Assembly (NCBI GenBank): GCA_900767375.1
Contig: CAAFYX010000032.1
Span: 1 to 19,677, forward strand
Origin: Rikenellaceae bacterium
Lineage (GTDB): Bacteria > Bacteroidota > Bacteroidia > Bacteroidales > UBA932
Length of the DNA stretch: 19,677 nucleotides
Direction of reading: 5' to 3'
Part shown: piece by piece, positions 14,507-19,677 of the stretch
Layout: each line of letters starts with the position of its first letter
How positions within the stretch are numbered: the first letter of the stretch is position 1
The notes under the pieces: generated by a model
Databases searched by the model: none
Seen by the model: the letters and a program-made list of their open reading frames with translations, nothing else
What the model was told of the DNA's origin: nothing
Position numbers and translations under genes: made by a program

Positions 14507-15889
14507 TTATTTTGCTTTTTGTGCTTCTGCTGCGGCCTTGGCGGCTGCGGCGCGGGCTTTGATTATGCCGAGGACCTGGCCCTTGGCGATATTGATATTG
14601 TCCAGAAGCGGGAGATATCCAGGGCAGCTGAACTGGCAGCAGCCGCAGGAGATGCAGTCCTGGACAGCATTGGCTTCCATCTGCTCCATGTCTCCGACCT
14701 TTGTGAGGCGGTAAAGGAGGAACGGCTCCAGGCCCATAGGGCAGGCGTCCATGCAGCGGCCGCAGCGGATGCAGGTGTCGGCCTCGTGGCGCTTGGTCGC
14801 CTTCTCGGAAAGGTAGAGGATGGATGAGGATCCCTTGACGGTGCAGGCGTCGATATTGGCGATAGCCCTTCCCATCATAGGACCGCCGCTGATGAGCTTG
14901 GCAGCGCCCTCAGGTATGCCGCCGGCGTACTCTGCGATATAGCTCAGAGGCATTCCGATGCGGAACTTGTAGTTGTGCTGTTTCTCGACAGGGAGGCAGT
15001 CGCCGGTGATGGTCATCACGTTGGTGATCAGAGGCATGTTCTTCTGAACAGCCTCGTAGACGGCGAGGGAGGTGGCGGCGTTCTGTACGACGGCGCCTAC
15101 GCTGATAGGCAGACCGCCGGACTTGACCTGACGGCGCATCACAGCATCGATGAGCTGCTTCTCACCGCCCTGAGGGTATTTCTTCTTGAGGGAGACGACC
15201 TCGATACCCTTGTATCCGAGCTCGGCTACGGCCTTGCTCATGGACTCGATGGCTTCAGGCTTGTTCTCCTCGATGCCGATTACGCATCTGCAGTCGCCGA
15301 GGACCTTCTTCATGATGGCGGCTCCGATGACTATCTCCTTCGGACGCTCGACCATTATGCGGAAGTCGCTTGTGAGGTAAGGCTCGCACTCGGCTCCATT
15401 GATGATGAGGCACTCGGCCTTGCTTCCCGGAGCGGGGTTGAGCTTTACATGTGCAGGGAAGGTGGCACCGCCCAGACCGACGACACCATTGGCCTTGATC
15501 CTGTCGAGGATGGCGTTCCTGTCCTCAGGGATTTCGGTCACGAGGGTGTCTGAGAGGTCGATTCCTTCAGCCCACTCATCACCTTCCACGGCTATCTCCA
15601 CGTGCATCACGTTGTTGCCGGCGAGGTCCTTGCGCGGAGCGATGGACTTTACGGTGCCGCTTACGGACGAGTGCACGAATGCGGAGATGAAACCGCCCGG
15701 CTCGGCGATGACCTGGCCGACCTTGACCTGGTCACCGACGGCGACGACAGGCTTGGCGGGAGCACCGAGGTGCTGGGCCATGGAGATATATACTGTCTGC
15801 GGCAGAGGAAGGACCTCGATGGCGCAGTTTCTGGAGATCTTTGCATCATCCGGATGCACGCCTCCGATTCGGAATGTGATTTTACCCAT
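14507..15889 (-). CDS. rnfC: Rnf complex subunit RnfC (NADH/FMN and Fe-S)
   Basis: Peripheral cytoplasmic subunit where NAD(H) reacts, 460 residues, the compact form without the long Ala/Lys-rich C-terminal extension seen in some proteobacteria. Visible features are GLGGATFPAHVK (138-149) and INGAECEPYLTSD (163-175) of the Nqo1-like FMN/NADH domain, a soluble-ligand-binding beta-grasp region, and two [4Fe-4S] motifs, C373-C376-C379-C383 and C412-C415-C418-C422. The tail is Ala/Lys-rich but short. The start overlaps rnfB by 8 nt, and AGGAGG (15896-15901) lies 6 nt upstream, so translation is probably coupled. Confidence 0.97.
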   Translation of the reverse strand: MGKITFRIGGVHPDDAKISRNCAIEVLPLPQTVYISMAQHLGAPAKPVVAVGDQVKVGQVIAEPGGFISAFVHSSVSGTVKSIAPRKDLAGNNVMHVEIAVEGDEWAEGIDLSDTLVTEIPEDRNAILDRIKANGVVGLGGATFPAHVKLNPAPGSKAECLIINGAECEPYLTSDFRIMVERPKEIVIGAAIMKKVLGDCRCVIGIEENKPEAIESMSKAVAELGYKGIEVVSLKKKYPQGGEKQLIDAVMRRQVKSGGLPISVGAVVQNAATSLAVYEAVQKNMPLITNVMTITGDCLPVEKQHNYKFRIGMPLSYIAEYAGGIPEGAAKLISGGPMMGRAIANIDACTVKGSSSILYLSEKATKRHEADTCIRCGRCMDACPMGLEPFLLYRLTKVGDMEQMEANAVQDCISCGCCQFSCPGYLPLLDNINIAKGQVLGIIKARAAAAKAAAEAQKAK

Positions 15890-16775
15890 TGCTCTCCTCC
15901 TTCTTTACAGGTTCAGCGGCAGGGGCCGGTTTCGGCTCGACCTTCTTCGGCTCGAATCCGGAGACCTTGATGGCTCCGGTAGGGCACTCGAAGAAGCACT
16001 GGCCGCAGGCCTTGCACTTTTCATAGTCTATGTATGCGACATTGTCCTCCACGGTGATGGCGTCGAACTTGCAGACCTTGGCGCACTTGCCACATCCGAT
16101 GCAGGCGGCCTTGCAGGCCTTGCGGGCCACGGCGCCCTTGTCCTTGTTTATGCAGGATACATAGACGCGGCGGCTGTTCTTAGGTGTGGTTCCGGCGTTG
16201 CGGACCTCGATCACGTGCTTAGGGCAGGCCTTGGCGCAGGCGCCGCAAGCTGTGCACTTGGCGGCATCCACTACGGGAAGTCCCGTGGCAGGGTCCATCG
16301 AGATGGCTCCGAACTGGCAGGCGGCCACGCAGTCGCCGCAGCCGAGGCATCCGAACGGGCAACCGGTGTCCCCGCTGTAGAGGGCAGCCTTGACCTTGCA
16401 GGATGCATCGCCGTCATAAGCATTGGTCTTCGGACGGTTCTCACATGTTCCGTTGCAGCGTACGACAGCCACCATAGGGGCTTTCTCCTTCACCTCATAG
16501 CCGAGGATGGCCGCAACTTTCTTCATCACTTCATTTCCTCCGACCGGGCAGTAATTGTTGTCAAGGTTAGGAGCCTTCACCGCTGCATCGGCAAATGCAC
16601 GGCAGCCGGCGAATCCGCAGCCTCCACAATTCGCACCCGGCATCACCTTCTCCACCTCGTCGATGCGCGGGTCCTCCTCGACCTTGAACTTCTTCGCGAC
16701 GAAGAAGAGGACGAGGGCCAGCAGCAGTCCGAGGACTGAAAGGATGACAATGGTCCAGATAATTGTTGTTGACAT
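15882..16775 (-). CDS. rnfB: Rnf complex subunit RnfB (ferredoxin-accepting Fe-S protein)
   Basis: Entry point for electrons from reduced ferredoxin, 297 residues. It has one N-terminal membrane helix (about 5-27) and then the [4Fe-4S] domain CGGCGFAGC (C50, C53, C58, with C76). A second cysteine-rich stretch runs from C107 to C153. Further ferredoxin motifs are CTACGACAKACP (174-185), CIGCGKCAKVC (225-235) and CKACGQCFFECP (254-265). The cysteine count allows about five or more clusters, as in the long RnfB of anaerobes. The last 25 residues are Pro/Ala/Lys/Glu-rich and probably disordered. It is the first rnf gene, 13 nt after the RseC-family gene. Confidence 0.97.
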   Translation of the reverse strand: MSTTIIWTIVILSVLGLLLALVLFFVAKKFKVEEDPRIDEVEKVMPGANCGGCGFAGCRAFADAAVKAPNLDNNYCPVGGNEVMKKVAAILGYEVKEKAPMVAVVRCNGTCENRPKTNAYDGDASCKVKAALYSGDTGCPFGCLGCGDCVAACQFGAISMDPATGLPVVDAAKCTACGACAKACPKHVIEVRNAGTTPKNSRRVYVSCINKDKGAVARKACKAACIGCGKCAKVCKFDAITVEDNVAYIDYEKCKACGQCFFECPTGAIKVSGFEPKKVEPKPAPAAEPVKKEESNG

Positions 16776-16788
16776 CGTTTATGTGGTT

Positions 16789-17205
16789 TTAAATTTGTTT
16801 CTCAATCTTAAAAACATACTCGCTCTTCAGCCTGTCCCGCAGGAGCCGGATGAAAAGATAGTACACCGCTATCGCGGCAAATGCAGACACGCCCGCCACC
16901 AGCTCGGCGGCACCCAGCCCCAGCAGCCCCAACAGCACCGCAGTCAGGACAATGAGGGGGCCGACATAGGCTATGAAAACAGCCTTGTGCCCCATAGAAG
17001 CCTTGAGCACGACGTTCACCTCCTCACCGAGCTCATAGATGACGAACGGATCGGAAGGGACCTCGATGACCTTGCTCGAATGCTCCGACATCCCGCACAA
17101 TCCCTTCGCGTGACACGAGGCACAGGCGGATTCGGAGATGATCTCCACGGAAGTGGTCTTAGGAGTTATGCCGATTATTTTACCTTTGTGGGATACAGAT
17201 TCCAT
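16789..17205 (-). CDS. RseC/MucC-family membrane protein
   Basis: 138-residue protein of the SoxR-reducing-system RseC family. The cytoplasmic N-terminal segment carries a small cysteine motif, ACASCHAKGLCG (C28, C31, C37). Two membrane helices follow (about 74-97 and 100-121), then a short charged tail. RseC-like genes commonly stand directly before rnf operons. A role in assembly or redox control of Rnf is inferred from this linkage, and the original RseC role in sigma-E control is known only from proteobacteria. It begins 11 nt after dnaB and ends 13 nt before rnfB. Confidence 0.88.
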   Translation of the reverse strand: MESVSHKGKIIGITPKTTSVEIISESACASCHAKGLCGMSEHSSKVIEVPSDPFVIYELGEEVNVVLKASMGHKAVFIAYVGPLIVLTAVLLGLLGLGAAELVAGVSAFAAIAVYYLFIRLLRDRLKSEYVFKIEKQI

Positions 17206-17216
17206 AACTTGAAAGA

Positions 17217-18734
17217 CTAGAACGGAGCTTGGTTGTCAAATTCACCCGGAGTGCCGAACGACGATGCCGGGAAATCCCCGCCTCCCAGGTCGTTGTTCAT
17301 CCCCGACTCGAACGTCTTGGCCTGCATGTCGAGGGAGTCCTCGAGCTCGACGAACTTGATCTGCTCGCTCCTGAAATGCATGTCAATATCTGCGGTCTCA
17401 CCGTTTCTGTGCTTTGCAATTATGATCTGTGTAGCTTCCTTGTCACCCGGGTTCTCCGACAGACCGACGTAGTCAGGTCTGTGGATGAAGATAACCATAT
17501 CGGCATCCTGCTCGATGGAACCTGACTCTCGGAGGTCGCTCAGCTGAGGTTTTCCACCTCCTCCCTGACGCTGCACCGCGTTTCTTGAGAGCTGCGACAG
17601 TGCGATGATAGGCACGTTCAGCTCCTTGGCAGTAGCCTTGAGCGTTCTTGAGATGGCGGCGACCTCCTGCTCACGCATTCCGCGAAGCTCAGCGGGACCC
17701 TGCATAAGCTGGAGATAATCCACGAAAACGAGACGGACGCCCTTGTTCTTCACAAGGGTCTTTATCTTTGTACGGAATTCCATTACAGGAATACCCGGAG
17801 TGTCATCGATGTAAAGCGGTGCCTTGGCGAGGGACTTGAGCTTGTACTCAAGCTGCTCCCATTCGTAAGGCTCAAGCTTGACTCCTCCCTTGATCTTGTC
17901 GGCGCTCAGACCGGACTCGCTGGTCATAAGACGCTTGCCGAGCTGTATGGCGGACATTTCCAGTGAGAAGAAGGCCACCGGCATATGGTGGACCACTGCA
18001 GCGTTCCTTGCAAGGTTCAGAGCGAACGCAGTCTTTCCTACGGAAGGTCTGGCCGCGAGGATGATCAGATCGGATGCCTGCCATCCCTGGGTGATCCTGT
18101 CTATGGACGGGAAACCTGAAGGGACACCTGTCGGCCCCTCCGTGCCCTGCAGCTTCTCGATTTCGGAAAGAGCGGAGTTTATGATGGAACCGATGTCCTG
18201 GACCTCTTTCTTGACATTGTTCTGGATGGCTGCATAGACCTTTGTCTGAGCCATGTCGATGAGGTCGTCGACCTTGACGGAATCGTCGTAGGAGTCCTTG
18301 AGGATGTCATACGAAGCCGTGATGAGGTCACGCTGTATGGTCTTCTGCTTGAGGATCTTTATGTAGAACTCCATGTTCGCGGCGGCGCCGACTTTCTGCG
18401 AAAGGTCGGCGAGAGCCACCGCTCCACCTACATCGGAGAGCTTGCCCTGGGATTTCAGTTTGTTGGAGACCGTGATCATATCGACCGCCACGTGCTCTGT
18501 CACCAGCGATGACATGGCCTCGAAGATCATCTTGTGCTTGGGATCGTAGAAGCAGGAAGGGGTAAGCTCTTCCATAGCTTCATCGACGCACGATGGCTCG
18601 AGAAGCATCGCACCGAGGACAGACTCTTCAGCATCAAGAGCTTGAGGCGGGACAGTGCCCATCTCAAGCCCTAATGTATCAAGATTGACTGCCTGGTCCT
18701 TTTTTTTCTTTGGTCTGGCGGTCTGGTCAGGCAT
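17217..18734 (-). CDS. dnaB: Replicative DNA helicase DnaB
   Basis: Hexameric replication-fork helicase, 505 residues. The N-terminal DnaG-interaction domain starts with PPQALDAEESVLGAMLLEP (29-47) after a basic leader. The RecA-like domain has Walker A ARPSVGKTA (228-236), the catalytic-Glu segment FFSLEMS (255-261), Walker B VFVDYLQL (336-343), and the DNA-binding loop region SQLSRNAVQRQGGGG (380-394). The C-terminal 40 residues are Gly/Asp/Phe-rich and probably disordered. No intein interrupts the P-loop. It is embedded in the same-strand train, 11 nt from the zinc-ribbon gene and 11 nt from the RseC-family gene. Confidence 0.97.
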   Translation of the reverse strand: MPDQTARPKKKKDQAVNLDTLGLEMGTVPPQALDAEESVLGAMLLEPSCVDEAMEELTPSCFYDPKHKMIFEAMSSLVTEHVAVDMITVSNKLKSQGKLSDVGGAVALADLSQKVGAAANMEFYIKILKQKTIQRDLITASYDILKDSYDDSVKVDDLIDMAQTKVYAAIQNNVKKEVQDIGSIINSALSEIEKLQGTEGPTGVPSGFPSIDRITQGWQASDLIILAARPSVGKTAFALNLARNAAVVHHMPVAFFSLEMSAIQLGKRLMTSESGLSADKIKGGVKLEPYEWEQLEYKLKSLAKAPLYIDDTPGIPVMEFRTKIKTLVKNKGVRLVFVDYLQLMQGPAELRGMREQEVAAISRTLKATAKELNVPIIALSQLSRNAVQRQGGGGKPQLSDLRESGSIEQDADMVIFIHRPDYVGLSENPGDKEATQIIIAKHRNGETADIDMHFRSEQIKFVELEDSLDMQAKTFESGMNNDLGGGDFPASSFGTPGEFDNQAPF

Positions 18735-18745
18735 ATGCTATAATT

Positions 18746-19555
18746 CTATTCGAAGTCAGGATTGACGATGATTCTGCCGCAGTGTTCACAGATGATGAGC
18801 TTCTTGTTGGAAGCAATCTCGAGAAGGCGCTGCGGGGTAATGGTGTTGAAGCATCCTCCGCAGGAGTCGCCGTTATATATGGAGACGACTGCGAGGTGGT
18901 TGTGGACGCTCTTCCTGATGCGGTCGTATGCGCTCATGGTTCTGGCGTCGATCTTTGCAGCGCACTCGTTTCTCTTTGCGATGAGTGCGGCCTCCTCCTC
19001 GGAAGTGGACTCAACGATAGTCTCAAGCTCCTGTTTCTTTGCCTTGAGGTCTTCAGAGCGCATTGCGATCACGTGCTTGATATCCTCGATGGCCGCTTTC
19101 TTGTTGGAGATGGCCATCCTGGTGTCGTTGATGTTCTTCTCTGAGATCTGCCTCAGATATCCCTGGTTCTCGATCTCTTTGTTGATGGAGTCATACTCGC
19201 GGCTGTTGGAGATGTTCTCGAGCCTCTGCTGATACTGGGCGATCTCCTCGTCAAGGTCGATGATGTTCTGCTTGTTCGTGGCGATGGACTTATTGAACTT
19301 GTCGATGATTTCGGTATCCGCCGCAACCTTGGCCTTCAGGTCCGCAATCTCGTTCTCGAGGGCCTCCACCTCTACAGGAAGCTCTCCACGGAGCTGGAGG
19401 ATCTTGTCGATGGCGACGTCAGCCTCCTGGAGCTCGTAGAGTACTTTGAGCTTCTCCTCAACGCTGAGCTCGGAGTCAGCGAAATTCTTCTGAAGTGATA
19501 CGAATGTTTCCCTCTGGTCTATAGGTGTTTCGACCTTTTTGATTTTCTTTGCCAT
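18746..19555 (-). CDS. Coiled-coil zinc-ribbon protein (C4-type, zf-RING_7/CT398-like)
   Basis: 269-residue cytoplasmic protein. Residues about 30-205 are Glu/Lys/Leu-rich with heptad character and should form a long antiparallel coiled-coil hairpin. The C-terminus holds a zinc ribbon with C232, C235, C256 and C259 (CGGC and CEHC). This is the widespread CT398/zf-RING_7 family, whose biochemical role is unsettled; nucleic-acid or secretion-related functions have been proposed. It is the first gene of the train leading to dnaB and rnf, with a well-matched -7 box 21 nt upstream. Confidence 0.9.
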   Translation of the reverse strand: MAKKIKKVETPIDQRETFVSLQKNFADSELSVEEKLKVLYELQEADVAIDKILQLRGELPVEVEALENEIADLKAKVAADTEIIDKFNKSIATNKQNIIDLDEEIAQYQQRLENISNSREYDSINKEIENQGYLRQISEKNINDTRMAISNKKAAIEDIKHVIAMRSEDLKAKKQELETIVESTSEEEAALIAKRNECAAKIDARTMSAYDRIRKSVHNHLAVVSIYNGDSCGGCFNTITPQRLLEIASNKKLIICEHCGRIIVNPDFE

Positions 19556-19576
19556 ATCGATTTACTTTATGAACTG

Positions 19577-19584
19577 CAAAGGTA
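19577..19584 (-). promoter_or_regulatory. Bacteroidota-type -7 box for the zinc-ribbon/dnaB/rnf train
   Basis: On the minus strand TACCTTTG matches TAnnTTTG exactly, in the only gap longer than 14 nt upstream of this gene train. A transcript would start about 14-16 nt before the ATG at 19555. No clear TTTG lies at the usual -33 spacing; the upstream stretch is A/T-rich. This box is also the best single hint of phylum. Confidence 0.6.
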
Positions 19585-19602
19585 TAAAAATTTTCCTATT
19601 TA

Positions 19603-19677
19603 TTATAAAGAGTTTTTTACAGCCAATAACTGTTCGCGGATGTTTTTCAGGGATTCAAGGACCTTGAGATCGGAAGA
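19603..19677 (-). CDS. C-terminal fragment of an unidentified protein
   Basis: An open frame enters from the right edge and stops at 19603-19605, giving 24 residues that end LESLKNIREQLLAVKNSL. The Leu spacing suggests an amphipathic helix. It is too short to identify. It does not resemble the C-terminus I expect of Nif3-type proteins, which often precede this zinc-ribbon gene in Bacteroidota. The first 3-4 residues (SSDL) come from bases 19667-19677, which match an Illumina adapter and may be artefactual. Confidence 0.5.
   Translation of the reverse strand, partial: SSDLKVLESLKNIREQLLAVKNSL

Noticed and set aside
11753..16775. Na+-translocating NADH:quinone reductase (Nqr) instead of Rnf
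   Set aside because: The presence of a multi-cluster RnfB and an RnfC with two [4Fe-4S] motifs, and the absence of NqrA and NqrF, identifies Rnf.

Overview
The window looks like chromosomal DNA of an anaerobic gut- or rumen-type Bacteroidota, probably order Bacteroidales. The supporting evidence is the Rnf gene order BCDGEA preceded by an RseC-family gene, the coiled-coil zinc-ribbon gene just before dnaB, A-rich start contexts without Shine-Dalgarno sites at most genes, and a Bacteroidota-type -7 box (TAnnTTTG) upstream of the last operon. I cannot resolve a genus. Both window edges cut genes, and the right edge ends on bases identical to a common sequencing adapter.

Layout. (1) Positions 1-5258, minus strand: a tight operon read as omega-amidase-like hydrolase, iorA, iorB, and two tandem paaK-type aryl-CoA ligases, the second cut by the window edge. 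(2) 5259-5472: a divergent intergenic region with a terminator-like hairpin. (3) 5473-10304, plus strand: nfnA, nfnB and the helicase gene hrpB. nfnB carries an in-frame palindromic insertion. (4) 10305-10550: a non-coding region between convergent genes, full of inverted repeats, including two copies of one hairpin. (5) 10551-19555, minus strand: one long gene train read as zinc-ribbon protein, dnaB, rseC-like, rnfB, rnfC, rnfD, rnfG, rnfE, rnfA, MFS transporter. (6) 19603-19677: the last 24 codons of an unidentified gene.

How the genes fit together. Three ferredoxin-using systems sit within 19 kb: IorAB (arylpyruvate/arylacetyl-CoA), NfnAB (ferredoxin/NADH/NADPH bifurcation) and Rnf (ferredoxin:NAD+ coupled to an ion gradient). 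The first operon can be read as arylacetate assimilation. AMP-forming ligases would make arylacetyl-CoA, IorAB would carboxylate it reductively to arylpyruvate, a glutamine transaminase (not in the window) would make the aromatic amino acid, and the omega-amidase would remove the alpha-ketoglutaramate by-product. The opposite direction, aromatic amino acid fermentation that supplies reduced ferredoxin to Rnf, is also possible. Nothing here is a wholly unknown system. The most unusual items are the palindromic element inside nfnB, an IorA that ends before the usual C-terminal ferredoxin domain, the composition of the arylacetate operon, and the coupling of dnaB to the rnf genes.
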